NCBI GenBank assembly: GCA_037833965.1
Contig: AP031354.1
Coordinates: 16,470,001 to 16,534,000 of the forward strand
Length of the DNA stretch: 64,000 bases
Direction: 5' to 3'
DNA from: Marchantia polymorpha subsp. ruderalis
Taxonomy: Eukaryota > Streptophyta > Marchantiopsida > Marchantiales > Marchantiaceae
How positions within the stretch are numbered: the stretch's first letter is position 1; the number at the start of each line of letters is the position of its first letter. This document shows positions 13,154 to 26,453 of the stretch, piece after piece. A model generated the notes under the pieces. It made no database searches, was not told the origin of the DNA, and worked only from the letters and a program-made list of their open reading frames with translations. A program made the translations under genes and the position numbers.

Positions 13154-14779
13154 GGCGATTTTCTGTTTTCAGCAAATTTCTGGACACAAATGCATCGCAA
13201 CATCAAGGTCAACGTCTACTATTCCCAGTAAAAGCTCTAGGCATCTGAACCCTATACGATGAGCAGACTCCGCTGGAACAAAAGCGCCGGATCAAGCCCT
13301 AGAAATGAAGCCCCATGAGAATAAACAACATACTCCTTTCGGCCTACACATCACTGCACTCTTGCTGAACCGAGAGATCCACCTGCTCCTTCACCTGGGC
13401 CTCACTGAGTTCCCATCGAAACTACGACACTTAAACATCGAAATCAGCTCTTCAGAGCTCCAGTCTACGAGTGCAATGCTAAGAAGCCGACCCCTCGACG
13501 CGAAGCCTTCACATCAAGCTCCTCGATGACACAAAGCTCTCCCTCCCAAATTCCACAGACCACACAATCGAAACAGCGGGCAATCACTCGTACCTCAAAA
13601 TTGTTCGAAGTCAATTTGCACTCCTCAGAAACGATGTCAAGATCTTCAATCAATCGAACGTCAGGAGTGGGTATTCCAGACGACCGCAAGGATTTCCTAT
13701 TTGCAACATGTACAATAAACAGCGTCTCGATCCGAAAAGCATACAAACAATCGCTAGGACGAGGCTGATGTCTTCTCCTTGAGAGCGCTCGTCTCTCGTC
13801 TCTCACACGAGAGTCAACAAGAGCTCTGTAGTCTGAAATGACTCTGTATGCCCAATCTGGATGCAAGGCCCCCGGCTCTTTCACAGGCCGCGAGCCTTCG
13901 CATACGTCGGGGGACCGTCCCAAGGGCTCCAGCGTCCCAGACGCTTTGACCTTTTCGGCCTACCGAGAGCCTTAGAATAAGCCAGCACGTGGTTCAACTG
14001 AGCAGACTCACTTCCAGAAGCCTCAGCCCATTGGTCCCCGGCGCTTTTTCTCGGCCTCGTCGCCTTTAGCGACCGGGCCACGCAGAGGTCCCGTGTCGAG
14101 ACCCGGTCCTATCTGTGAGGTATTTCAGGTCAAAGTCCCTTGCTAAGGACCGCGAAACTGGGCTCGGACTCCCAAGACGGTCCCCGGAGCACGCGGCGGC
14201 CAGACTTCGGCCACGCGCCAATGGCAGTTTCTGTTACCTTCCACAGAATCGGAGGATGTTACTGCCTGTAGCCGGTTTGTGCTCTATGGCTGGTTTGAGG
14301 ATGAAAGTTGTCACTTGAGTAGGCCGGTGCATGCATTGACTCCTCCATGCGCCGGTTGGCCACCGGAGGGTTCGGGGGATATTCGCTGGTAGCCTGGGAT
14401 AGCCGGTGTTCATGGAATAATTGCGTTCGGTAATAACTTAATGAAGTGATTTCTCCCCTTCAGTTTCTCGTGGTTTATTGGCTTCTTTGACATCATGTTA
14501 CCACTGTCTGTGTCTTACACTGCACTTCTTTTCCACGTTGCCATGCTATGGTTGACTTTGGATAGGGGTGACAGTTTTAGTTTGTAACTCGTAACTAACA
14601 AGTTGAAAGAATCAACATGTTGTGCTTTCATCCTTAGGTATGATGTAATTCTTAGATCTAGATGTTGGTCTTCGGTCTGACTTTCAAGTCTATGGGGCAA
14701 ATACTCTCTCGGTCGGAAACATCAACTTAAACATCGTAATAACCCCAAGATTAGAACTGGTCTAATCTTGCATGAAAGT
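13154..14779. other. Upstream region of the membrane-protein gene
   Basis: This stretch probably contains the promoter and 5' UTR of the minus-strand gene starting at 13153. It is GC-richer near 13800-14400. The longest open frame (13465-13923, minus, 152 codons) has no recognisable domain and overlaps open frames on the other strand, so I do not call it. Confidence 0.4.
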
Positions 14780-14787
14780 GACAATAT

Positions 14788-15567
14788 CAGACCTCATTAA
14801 AAGTGGCATTTGCCACTTTTGCCACCTTTTACTTAATTGTGGCACCCAAAATTTCTTCAAAGTGGCATTTGTATTCTGTGGCAGTCTTGAAACCATAAGA
14901 GATTGAAATTATTTCACGAGATATGCAAGCAGAGTTGTTTCTACGTTGTGGCTGTACATGAACAAGTCCATGATTATTCACCGTGAGTATACTCAAAGCA
15001 CAGAGAGCTAGTCCTTTGAAAAGAAATGAGTTCAAAGTACTTGATACTAACCATGAGGATATTAGACTTCAGCAGAATAGTGCCAAATTCCAAAATCCAC
15101 TAGACGTGAACTGTATTACTCCTCAAAATCTTAGTTGAAGATGAGTAACATCCCGTGTCTTCCATCCTAGGACTGGAGGAAAACTTGGTTTCAGGACCAA
15201 AATATTCTTACATTATAATTTTAAAAAACTTTCAAGCTGTATCTTTTCTTTCGAAAATTACATCCATCGAGTGATAATGCATTATTTTGATTTCTGTCCA
15301 CAATCGACTCAAAACACAAATACAAGGATTCTCTTTCCACTCATCTACGGACTGCAATGCGGTCTATTGCTTGCTTGGGAAACCAACATTCATCCGTTGT
15401 GAGCCGAGCACTCCGTAACCTTTAGGCAATGCTTGCGAATAATAGAAAACTTTTGCCTTAGCCAAAGAATGAAAGAAAAAAAAAAAAACTTAATTGTGTC
15501 ATGGCCCAATTTTAATTGTGACAAAGGTGTCATTTTTGTACTAAAATGACACTTTTAATGAGATCTG
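14788..15567. mobile_element. 780-bp non-autonomous hAT-like DNA transposon
   Basis: The element is flanked by a perfect 8-bp TSD, GACAATAT (14780-14787 and 15568-15575). Its ends are inverted repeats: the left begins CAGACCTCATTAAAAGTGGC and the right, reverse-complemented, CAGATCTCATTAAAAGTGTC. Just inside each end is a second small palindrome: AAGTGGC..GCCACTT on the left and GTGTCATTTT..AAAATGACAC on the right. There is no transposase-like ORF inside. An 8-bp TSD and a CA start are typical of hAT elements; the family itself is unassigned. Confidence 0.85.
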
Positions 15568-16154
15568 GACAATATGGATACTTGGCTTGCTTACATGTCC
15601 CACTAGCTTCATGTGTTGTTATGGGGTTCATTTGACTGGTCTTTATTCTTGGTGCCTGAAATTATATCCTAACGAATCCTATGACAAGTTAGACTTCGTC
15701 CACTCACTTAGCTATGACAGTTTAAGTCTTGATGATGTTCGAGCCAATCCTGTCGGCGTTGGAAGCATATATTCAAAATTTGGAAAATGCGATCTTAATT
15801 GCTCTTGTTGAATCTTGAGCACAACCATGGCTAATTCAAACATTGTATCGAGACCTTCATAAAAGATTTTAATGTTTGAGTATGAGGTCTTGAAGGTGAC
15901 ATCAAACATAGTGTCTCACTCGTACTTGATTCCATTGAACGCAACGACAAGAATGGAGTATGTCATAGAAGCTCAAGTTTCTAGCTATGGGCATTTTTCA
16001 TTCTCTTGGTCAAAATTTTCCACCCATGTTTCATCATCAGTTGTATGTACGTGCGACTGACCCACATCGGATGCATTGTCAAAATAATCAGTCTATTCGA
16101 TGCAGAAACTAACTGTAACATTTGCTGAACTTCTTTTTCATATGCTTCGCTGTG

Positions 16155-16189
16155 CATATTCGATTGCATGTTACATGCAATCGAATATG
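16155..16189. repeat. Perfect 16-bp inverted repeat with 3-nt loop
   Basis: The arm CATATTCGATTGCATG (16155-16170) is followed by TTA and its exact reverse complement (16174-16189). It could extrude as a hairpin. No gene is adjacent. Confidence 0.9.
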
Positions 16190-19100
16190 GGTACCTGATC
16201 AAGGATAAAGACTATGGAATGAAACATGACATCCACTTGCACTTAAAATTAGCAATACGTTGTCAAGACAATATTATCAAGACTATGTTGACAATGGCTT
16301 CATCAAACAGGTTCAAGTGATATAAATATTTTAGTTGAGTGACTGAGTCCGAAAATACATCCCTTCGTTGAACATCCATTGCTATCCTTGATCCTTGTGG
16401 TGGAGTAACGGGAGCTAAATTCTTGCATTAAAACTTGTGTATCTTATTTATATTTGCACTCCTTATCTTATAGATGACTATTTTCTAGATATTATAGGAT
16501 ATGAAGTTGAACGTATTAGTCTATCTTGTATCTCGACGTGAAGTATATCATGGCCCCAAGTTGAAAAGAGAAAATTAGACCTCCTCATGTATGGTTTGGC
16601 TATCAAAAGTAAACGTTAGATAAATTACTCTGCCAATTTTTCGTGCCGTGAACACTACACAAGTTTTGAATTTCTACCTTAAAAAAATAAGCTCATAATA
16701 TGATTGAAAAACTTGTGATTTGATCATGCATGCACCATCTAGTATGATGATATTGGTCTGGGAATCAAATTTCATTTAAAAATAAGCAAGCAAAAGCTAA
16801 AGAAGTTTTCATATTGGGAAATATCCCTCCGAACATGAAAACATGTGACTTTAAAGACTTATTTATGAAGACAAGGAAAAATCTCAAGGGTACACATGCA
16901 GGTTCTATCATGCCTTGCAGATCTTAAAGTTCATGTTACTCTACAAAATAACATGGAGTTAATGTGTGAGTTTTCTTTTGTGAGATTGAATGATCAATTC
17001 ACCAAGGGCACAAAACCTCACAAGGTTTGAATTTAAATGTGCTGCGATTTTGAAATTCATCATGGTGTTTGCAAATGTCCCATCAGGTCATGCCACTTGT
17101 TGACACACATCAATATCATAAAGACGAAAATCTAGGGAGCGACAGAAAGGAATTACCATGGAGTGTCCAGATCCACCTGTCTTCATCATCCAACCAATAG
17201 TAATAACACCTCCGCCGTCTATAAACCTTCGACTTTTAAACATGATCGGCGCTAGAATAAACAATATCAAATGCAGTAGGGGGCGTCCACTCGAGCTTGT
17301 AAAAGGGTCGGCGAACATGAATAAACAAGCTTTTTCGAAATTCACATCCAAGTCACCATGAAAATAGTCTCACCCCTCTGAGGGAATTGCGAAAATTCCA
17401 GCCCCAAGCTGCTGCTGACAATTTGGTGCACGTCGTCGTGTGAGATTCAACTCAAAATAAGAATCTGCCACCCAAGTCCAGGCTTGGATGGTGGAATATC
17501 TCCTTTTGCTGGTTTGCATGTTGCTGCTGGTGACTTGTTCACGCTTGCTTTCATACACGAGATGATGGACAATCGGATTTTGGAGAAATCTGCTCTCCCT
17601 ACATCAGAAGATGTCGGCATCCATTATGGAGCGGAGGGAGTGACCGGACACACGTTCGCAGCTAGGTGAACATCAAGAACTCTATCTTGATTCCAAGAGC
17701 AAACACAGTGGGAGGGAGGCAGCTTGTTGCTAATAAATTAAGGGGAAAACAAATGCAAAAAAGTAAAATTGTACACAAAGTTAAAGTCCTGTTGATTCGC
17801 ATGTTGTGAATCGGTCTGACAGTGAATAAAAGAATCCCTCTGTGTATACATATATTGTTTATTTAATAATTTACATAGTTCGATGCACGTTAAACACACG
17901 CGAGTATAGAGTCAGATGAATGTCAGTTGGACGAGGTGTCGGTCGGCTTTTGGTGCATTCCCACAACATTTTCTACTTATTTAAAAGTGATACTTTACGG
18001 ATGATTTTGATACACACAAACTCACGTTTGTGTTACATTGTTGAGTAGAAGCCGAAGATATTGCCATCGGACCTGCACGCTGTAGATTTGCTCTTGAGAT
18101 GTATGAACAATAATGATAAAATAAGAACACAGGCTTTTCTCCAGTTTCATTTCTACTGAAATGGGCTTTTGCATGTCAAAGTCTTGTAAAAAAAAGATAT
18201 GTATAATTTTGCATCATGTTTAGATCATTATTCACGTTGTGTGCATTGTATAATTCAGAGCGAAGTAAACTTGTGGTTTGTTCTGAGTTTAAGTTTGGTT
18301 CCCATTGACAATTTTGTTTATATTGTCAATGTGATCAAATTCGTTGAAACAGCTAACACTCGTGCACGTCTTATCTCCATTCCTAGATTCGACGTCGTGG
18401 CACATCTCAGCGAAAGTTAGATCTTCCATCAGAATTTTTAGAGATAATACTTGAGTCATCCCTCTAAGATGTGCTTGTTGCATACAAATCATACCACCTT
18501 TATGTGCATCCAAGGTCAATACTCAGACTAAAAATATGCATCTTGTTTTTTAAAAAGACAATTATATAAACTAAGGACTAGAGTTCAACGACGATGTGAG
18601 AATCGCATCTTCGGTTGATGTGGCTCTGACACTAAAACTAGAAAGGTTCCAATAATGCCATCCATTAGCAGCATCCATTCCTGCAGACAAAGCATTAGAA
18701 AAAAGTCGCCTACTGTGGCGAAGCAACTTGCTTTACAGTTTACACACTTGGCAAAAGGGTCGTTGGTGACATTTATCATATCTTTACAATGACCATTGTT
18801 CAGAAGAGCAGTATGGTGACAAGTCTACGCAGAAGTCACCATCATAAGAAAGCAGCATCGTAGACCGATGAGTTGGTGGAGAATGCAATGCCCACGTTCC
18901 ACACATGTCAGTGAGAAGGACAGACGGACATGTTGCATACTTCCCAAAAGCTCGAGAAGAGTCCGGGCTTTGCACTTGCCATATGGAAGTTTCTGGTTAA
19001 AAATATTCGTCAATATTGTCGCCACCAGCATATATTCTCTATCTAGTCATCATAAATTTTTTGTGGTATAAATTCGAGATTGGACAGTGATTGGACAGCG

Positions 19101-22100
19101 CAATGTGCATAAGATCAGAGTTTATCACGGAAACAAATTCCTGGCTTTGCTGAATAAGATGTTAGCGTGATCAATCAGGATTTCCCGCATGGAAGGTCAC
19201 TTCCTCCCGGCTTTTGTAAGCTTCCATTCTACAGTAAAATATATCGTTCACTCTTTGAAGGTGTAGAATCTTTTTACCGCTCGTCAATTATTTTCGACTG
19301 TAGACGCTATTGGGAGACTCCTTTTCTCACAATTCGACTCCTCTTCCGATAGTAAATGTTCCAAGTCTTCATTCTATGGAAGCTTCTCTGAAACCTTGAA
19401 CTTTGTTTTTCTACTCCTGAGTTGATGTGCACGTCCTATGTTTGAATCGACCTCAGTTACAGTGCTCATCACTCCATGGCCGCTTCTACAAAAAGTTCTA
19501 TTTCTTCTAATTGTCAGATCCGCCCGCACTCGGTATCGATCGCTTGTTTTGCCCATGGCAGACTCGGGTATTAGTATTGATTTGACAAAAATTACCTGTT
19601 CATTTTTATACGACAAGCACGAAGGAGAAACTCGAGATAGCCAATGACTATTGCAAGAACGACACGCTGACTGTGACGGACTCGTGTATGCGTTCATGGT
19701 GCATGCATGAGAAGGTTGTAATCTTGCTGGAACTGATAACAGTTTTGGTGTTGAACAAACCTTGAGCGCTCCTTGCCAATATAAATCTGAAAATTTTTAA
19801 TTACTCAAAGTTTCCACTGACATCTCCAACAATCTATTGGTAATTCGTTTTTCGAGAATCCAGACCCACTCACAGTATGGAGAACACTTTGGCCTCTTTC
19901 TATTTCTCAGTGCAAGCTGAAATATCTTTCATATACTTTGCAACATTGCATAAGTGTTGGATGCTGTTCTACAGAAGTCATGGTTCAGAATGGCCGCAAT
20001 GTGAAACAGCTTGGAGCCCTCAAATGCTACGATAATCGGATTGATTCTACCGAAATTTGCACCTTTATTTGGTGCAAGATGATGGGGAAGGAAGTCTGCT
20101 GTTGAACTTCAGAAGAACTATCAACTGTCCACTTGTCTGAAAGATGACCTCGAACGTCACCGTAGACCCTTCAATGTTCTGTCAAAATGTGCCACGGCTC
20201 ATGAATACATTATTAGTGGCTTATCTTCGCTAATCTGCATCCAGCCTAGTAGATCATGCCTCCGCTCTCTCAGTTTGGCCTTCACGAGTTCTCTGAGGCT
20301 TCAGTCACAAACAAAATGCAACAATAAGATTCCTCGTATCATAAATAGACAGCACATGACGACTGAAGTTTGTACTGCATGCCGACCTTTTTCAACTTAC
20401 CATTAATCTCTGTGCTGATCTGCACTCGTCCTTGTTTTGCGTAATGTGGATAGAGCACTCGTTGTGTACTTCGGGCTCACAATCATGCTGTGAACAGCTT
20501 TTCTAAGCATTCACTTGACTAAGCAGGAGAACGAACTACGCTGCCTCGGACGTGAGGAATTTGTGAGCACAGTACGACATCATCTTCGGATTTTCATCAA
20601 TTATCTTTCCAATCTCGATCAGATACCTCAGCAATTAATGTCGAAAGCCAGGACATCTGCAACGGTGATGGATGCGCTGCGACGGAATGAGCAGGCAAGC
20701 GTTTGATCATTGGTGGATTCTGTTCGTGAGAGATCCTGGATCACGATAACAACACAAACTCGGCTCTGCTTCGAAAGCTTTAACGAAGAATTGATTATTT
20801 TTAGCAGTTGGAGTGTACTTTGCTTCGGAGCAGATTGCTGAGTGCAGTGGCTTCTTAAATGCCTTGAAATGATGATGCGACTCCCGCCAGTAGAAAGAAT
20901 CCGAGAAGGATGCTCTGCGCGCTACAAATTGGAAAACTCAGCTAAGCAGTGCACAGTATCAAGACACTTCAGCAATCTTCACAATCTGCAGCGAGACATG
21001 TCTTTTGCACATGTCCTGTTTCAGTCAATCATGGGTAAGTAATACAATCACACGTACTGTAGTGCAGGTAAATCCTTCTTCTCCATTCTAGTCTTCTATA
21101 AGTGTACAGGACTTGTCTTGTGTGAGAACACTTCAAGAGATCTCTCCAGGACATCGAAGTTCTATCCAACCAATTCCGATGTCTTCCATATTGAAATGTA
21201 CATGCTCTCGTATTCTGTTGAAATCTATGACAGCAAAGCTTGAAGTGTTCTCAAAACTCTGCAGACATCTTCTCTACAGTATTCATGGTTCCTGCAGCTG
21301 AGATCACTTAATTTTCATCCAGATGAAGGAACTTTTGATCTTAATGGGCAGTTGCAAGACGTCAGCCTTTTACTAGTAGCAGTTTATTTCATCTTCCCTT
21401 CTTTAAGTCCAGGACAAGCAATGTTGGTAGGTACGTTGGTTTTCGTGTGGCAGACGAATATTGATTGTCTCGTGAAACTCACTGCAATTTGACTGGAAAT
21501 GGTTCTCCTTTCCTTTCGTTATTGTCAAAAATGATTGCTTATCAGTTGATTCATGCTGTAGGACTGTATCTAAAGTCTCGGTCATGAAATGACAATCAAA
21601 GTTTCCGTTTTCTTAAGCTATAGGAATGATAACATGGATTAATCTACTTTATAACATTATTATTCTCAATGGTTTACACCCACATAAGTTAACTAGTTTG
21701 AATTAAAAAAATTCCAATACAAAGAAATAAAATTGTATACAGATTAAGTGCAAAACTCAATTTATAAATCTCTATTCATTGAAATTGGAGAGCTTCTGTA
21801 ATGATTTATTATTATTACTATTTAAACTGCATTTATTAAGATCAATATCTGAGTGTATTTTATATATAATATTGATGAATAAGATTATTATTCTTTTAAT
21901 CATATATCATCAGCATAATCGTATGAAATAGTGATGTGTACTTATGATGCAGTTTTGGACAACAATTTACGATTGTATCATAAATTTTATTGGGAAACAA
22001 TTACAAAACATTAACTTAATTTCTCTTTGTCAATAACATTTCAAAAACATATCGAGTTGGAGAAATGTGTTGGATTTTAATTTTTGTAGGTTTTTGAAAA

Positions 22101-22256
22101 CAAAAAAATCTCAATTAAAATTATTTTGCTCGTAATAATCATATCATAATCCAATCAAAGCTTACAGATAAAATGAAGAGTAAACTTTTAACATAGTTCG
22201 ATCCTAGGTTATTCACATTCATTTTCATTAACCTCAAATAGAAGGCGATAAGGTGA

Positions 22257-22269
22257 TCTCTCTCTCTCT
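22257..22269. repeat. TC microsatellite
   Basis: A short run of TC dinucleotides within AT-rich intergenic DNA. Confidence 0.85.
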
Positions 22270-22801
22270 TTTAAGTAAATATTTTTTCACGTTCTACAAT
22301 AAAGTTGGAAATGTAATCTAACAAAATTGCAGTCATCTAAGAACCTTCACAAGGTCTAAGCTTTATACGGACAAAAGAAAACTAAAATCTTCTTGTTTTA
22401 CTCCACATTTGAGAAGAACCAGTGTTTTTTTCTTCTTTCAGATTTTAGTACAGTATGCAATTTTGTTTTAGTTGCCACTCACGTCTCGAGAAAAATGTAT
22501 TCTATTTTTGTACAGTTTAAGAATTTATTTGTGTAGTTTAAAATAGTGATCTTTTCATGTAGAAGACATGTTATTGTGACTCTACGCGTAACACAATTCG
22601 AACGATGAAAATGGAGGTGAATGGGGATCTGCAGAAACTGAGGTTCTTAGAATGGGAACTCAGAGAGCTTAGATTCTAACTTTTTGTAACAGTAAAGTTG
22701 TATGAATTATTGATGCGTATTTTTGACATATCATGAGAAAAAGAACTAGAGCATAACATACAAGGTAAAATGCATAGAAATATTTTTCTTTTTTATATAG
22801 A

Positions 22802-22819
22802 ATATATATATATATATAT
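22802..22819. repeat. AT microsatellite
   Basis: A short run of AT dinucleotides within AT-rich intergenic DNA, followed by further TATA-rich sequence. Confidence 0.8.
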
Positions 22820-23296
22820 TTTATATAGAAAAGATCTCTTGAAGAGATATTTCTATTGCTCTACAAACATAATTGATTATGTATAAGATATTTTATTTCA
22901 CGCTCGGTTGTTCACATTCTTTATGGATCTTTTGATTTGAAAATATAAGAAACCTTAGTTGTTGTATGATAAATTCTCACTATGATAGTATTGGTGGCTA
23001 TCCATTTGGTTTGGTTTCATTCTTGTAGAGTAAATTACTACCATTTTGTAATCCACTTGGGAGTAGGAAAGAACAATCGACAAACCAACAACAAAATATC
23101 AGTCTAAGACTGTAGAAGAATAGAGTCATCGTTATCCTCCCGTCTTACTCAAAATTTGGCTTCTCTAACCTTTCCCAATTTTCTTGAACTAGTGCAAGGT
23201 TGTCCACTCCATTTATCGATGGCTTTATATCAGTTGAAAGTCCACTGGGTAGGGGACTCTCGGAAACTGAATCTATCACCGCGGAATACCAAATCA

Positions 23297-23556
23297 TAGG
23301 GATGGGCACGTAGCCGGCTAGCCGTAGGCTAATCGGCTATCGGGTGAAAATGCAAACAACCGAAATATTCGATTGAAATGAATGTATCTTGGATAATTTC
23401 GGCCGAATCTAATGGAGATAATCGGCCAAAAACGTAAATTCGGCCCGAGTTTACGGTTAGTTTTCGGCCTCGGATAGAGGTGGCAATATTTATCGGCTAG
23501 CCGGCTAACAAAAAGTATTAGCCGACTAGCCATTAGCCGAGCCGTGCCCATCCCTA
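23297..23556. mobile_element. 260-bp hAT-type MITE
   Basis: The ends are perfect inverted repeats beginning TAGGGATGGGCACG. They are flanked by an 8-bp TSD with one mismatch: CCAAATCA at 23289-23296 and CCAAATAA at 23557-23564. Inside each end are clustered GGCTAGCC/TCGGCTA motifs, typical of subterminal transposase-binding repeats. No coding capacity is present. Short length, TAGGG termini and an 8-bp TSD define a hAT-derived MITE. Confidence 0.88.
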
Positions 23557-23564
23557 CCAAATAA

Positions 23565-25575
23565 CTTCCAAGTGGTGAGTCCGAATTGTTGCAAGGCTAT
23601 GACTGTGAACCGACAGCGAACTCAATGTCCCCTACGGAAGCATGGATTTCGTGTTGGTATATGTCCAAACACATCTTGCACAACATATCCCAAAGTGGTC
23701 ACTTGGTTTAAAATTCTCTTATCTTTGAGGGAGCACATAATCAGATCCCAAAACATAAGAAGAAATCAGACAACAAGAATAAAGATGGATTTTTAAGAAA
23801 ACTAGTGGCTGATGAAAAGATGACATTTCAGAGGAAATAAGGCTGTGAATACCGAGGCCTGTCTTAGACAGGTAGGATATAAATGTATTATTGTGTCTAA
23901 TAGTTACAGTTATATCATGGGTGCTTGTTTCGTGACATTTGGAAGAATTTCATTGTTCATTGAGAAATGTAATCTTATCCACATGGATTTACACACTTTC
24001 AGAAATATGACATGTACGGGTTTATTTGATTGGAAAGACAAGAGATGATGTGAAAGATGATGTGGGGATAGTTGCAGAAACAGCTGCAAAATATAATCCC
24101 TTGTAAGACATTTTGACCATACTATACAAATAGATCTCAATCACAACTCTCTAGATCATGTTCACTTGCGTTGATGAGGAATTAACAACTTCGACTCGAA
24201 AGCCAAGGAGGAACTTCAGGGCCCAAAATCTCAATTTGCCCTGATTTTGTTCGATGTCGAGGAATCCAAAGTCTTGCTGCCTCTGCCCCACCTCCCCAGG
24301 AACAAGTGCCTGGGATGGCCATGCCTGTCCCTCCATGTGCATGAGATGCGCCTCTCGTCGTGGGAAATCCTTGTGGCTGTGAAGCAAAATTCGATGTCCG
24401 AATGCCGAAGAATAACGAAGAATTGGAAACGAAGAAGTTGCCATGGAACAAGTGTGCATCGGGGACAATGGAAGTTGCTTCCCACGACATGATTGCTGCC
24501 GTAGGTGCCAAGCGGTCGGGCGGAGATGGAAGAGGTCAGCCGGGATCGGTGAAGATCCGCCATCATCTTTTTCGGGCCATGGGAAGCTGTGAAAAGAAAT
24601 GGAGCACGTTTTCACCCCTTGCAGTAGAACAAATCGAGCAGAGCACGGTAACTTCGACAAACCATGGCCAAAAAGCAAAGGCAAGAGAGTCAAAGCGACG
24701 CGTTTTCACGAGGTAAGAAGCCGAGGTTCCGAGGCGTCGAGCAATTCGTCCTCCATTTAGGACAGTAGCGCCAAATAGGCTAGGCCATGGCCGAAGGAGG
24801 TCAGTGTCCAAGAAAACCACGTAAGAAGCAGGTCACATTTTATCCTGACAGGTTCAGAGATGGTTATCTCGGCCGGGCAAATCATGCAGCGCCCCGTGGG
24901 TATTGCTGGATAGATACCAAGTGGCAGCCAAGGGATATGCTCTAGTACCTTTGGCGGACGACCTCCCTCCCCTCGAGCAATCAGTTCGTTACTACACCTG
25001 CTCGAACCAACGAAGTCGAGAAGAAGACGAAGCTGTTCCCTCGCGCTGTGACGCCCACATTGCAGGTCAGTGTTTCAGTTCCAGTTTCCGTATTCCGTTT
25101 CTGTCACGTTCAAATTGTATGATCATTCCGTAGAAGAGAAGACAGAAGCCTGGCACGAGCTTCATCGTTTTGGAGTTCGTATGAGTTTGAATTCTGATGC
25201 CCCAGTCGAGTGCGATGAAATTGTGTTTCGTTGTTTTTTAAGCTGGCCTGCTTAGGCTTTGCAACCCTGCGGAATTGCCAGAGCTTTTGCTTCTTAATGA
25301 GTAAATGGCTAATGTGGATAGCAGACTTGTCATCAGAATGTCGGAGGTGACCCTAGCGGAGGCTTTTGCCATAGCTTTGTGCATAATTCAGTAGAAGGGG
25401 TCTCAGCGATGGCATTGTTTTGTTGAGCTGAGTTTTTCTCCTCTCCTTGATGTGACCGGCCCCGCAGAAGAGTGGGGAGATAAGAGTTGCAGCGTTTTGG
25501 ACGTGCAATGCATGAAGAAGATGACCTGATTTCTGTCCGTCAATGTTGTGTATTACATCAGGACTGGGGGGAGAT
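23565..25575. other. Intergenic and upstream region of the lumen-protein gene
   Basis: Between about 24180 and 24820 the DNA is GC-richer, with overlapping open frames on both strands (24151-24693 minus, 24360-24716 plus). None has a recognisable domain. The right part, from about 25000, probably includes the promoter and 5' UTR of the gene starting at 25576. Confidence 0.35.
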
Positions 25576-26453
25576 ATGTCGGCATTGATGGGATCGGTGT
25601 CTGCTCTCGCCGGGAGCCGTCTCTGTTCAACAATTCCAAGCTGTGAAAGATCGTCCTGCCGACCACAATCAGCCCATAGGCCCTCCCTTGTGTTGTGTCA
25701 AACGGACAACGGCTTGTCGAAGGACACAGCTAGCGAATCTTCAAGAAGGTATGAACATTGTCGCATTGTGGCATGAATAACGCAGGACATGTTTTTCTCG
25801 CCCACAAATGTGTGTTAGATACAAAGTTTCTGTTAGGCACTCTGCTTGCGTACAATGATTTTCATCGTACATTTATGGTGGTATGCGAGAGACAGGCTGT
25901 GCTGATGGTCTCTGACGCAAGCTGGAAGAAGGGGAAATGTAGGTTAGCCTGCCAATTATGGAGCAGAGGAGGTCTGGATCAGATAGCTAGATCAGCAATT
26001 CCAGTCAGGCCGGACCCCACCGTGACCTTTTAATATCTGAATTAGTCATTTTTGTTGCAGCAGTGACCTTGCATTACACATATGTAGAATACTCGTGAGA
26101 CTCCTGAACTATCTGTACAGAGTTTGAATCCTCCAAGAACGCTTATGAACATTGATTGAGGAATTGAACTTTGTTGCAGGTCAATTTTGCTTGCAACTGC
26201 CTCGGTAGCCGCTGCTGCTGTTGGTTTCGTGAACCAACCAGATGCACAGGCGAAGAGGAAACCTCCTCCAACTCCTGAAGAGAAGAGACCCGAGGATGAT
26301 CCGAATCTGAGCGCTCTTGACGCCAAGAAATTGGCCAATGCAAGGCGAAAGGAAGCCATGAGGGCCATGGTGGAAGGCGCTAAGGCTAAAGCTAAAGAAG
26401 TGCAGGCAGTTGTCAAAGCTCCCTCATCGATGAACATCCAATCATCCAACTAG
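25576..26453 (+). CDS. Small predicted thylakoid-lumen protein with twin-arginine signal
   Basis: Two exons, 25576-25748 and 26180-26453, join in phase (AG|G) to give 148 aa. Residues 1-50 are Ser/Arg-rich and nearly free of acidic residues until Asp44, as expected of a chloroplast transit peptide. The splice junction then creates SSRRSILLATASVAAAAVG (about residues 55-73), a twin-arginine followed by a hydrophobic core, with a likely cleavage site at DAQA (79-82). The mature part of about 66 residues is hydrophilic: a Pro-rich start (KRKPPPTPEEK), then DPNLSALDAKKLANARRKEA and a Lys/Ala-rich helix. This layout suggests Tat-dependent export to the thylakoid lumen. I recognise no named family. 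An upstream in-frame ATG at 25543 is possible but makes a less typical transit peptide. Confidence 0.75.

Larger units (their letters stand above)
15576..23288. other. Long intergenic stretch without a supported gene
   Basis: About 7.7 kb of moderately to strongly AT-rich DNA. Short ORFs are scattered over it (for example 17484-17669 and 20515-20706), but none shows a family motif. A perfect fold-back at 16155-16189 and simple TC and AT runs near 22260 and 22810 are listed separately. Confidence 0.5.

Noticed and set aside
13465..13923. 152-codon minus-strand ORF upstream of the membrane-protein gene
   Set aside because: No motif, overlapping open frames on the other strand, and it lies where the promoter and 5' UTR should be.
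17484..17669. Plus-strand frame with DGGISPFAGLHVAAGDLFTL
   Set aside because: It reads like protein, but I cannot match it to a family, it lacks a clear ATG in context, and no flanking exons fit.
24151..24820. Overlapping ORFs on both strands in a GC-richer block
   Set aside because: No frame has recognisable domains or splice support. They are left as unexplained intergenic sequence.
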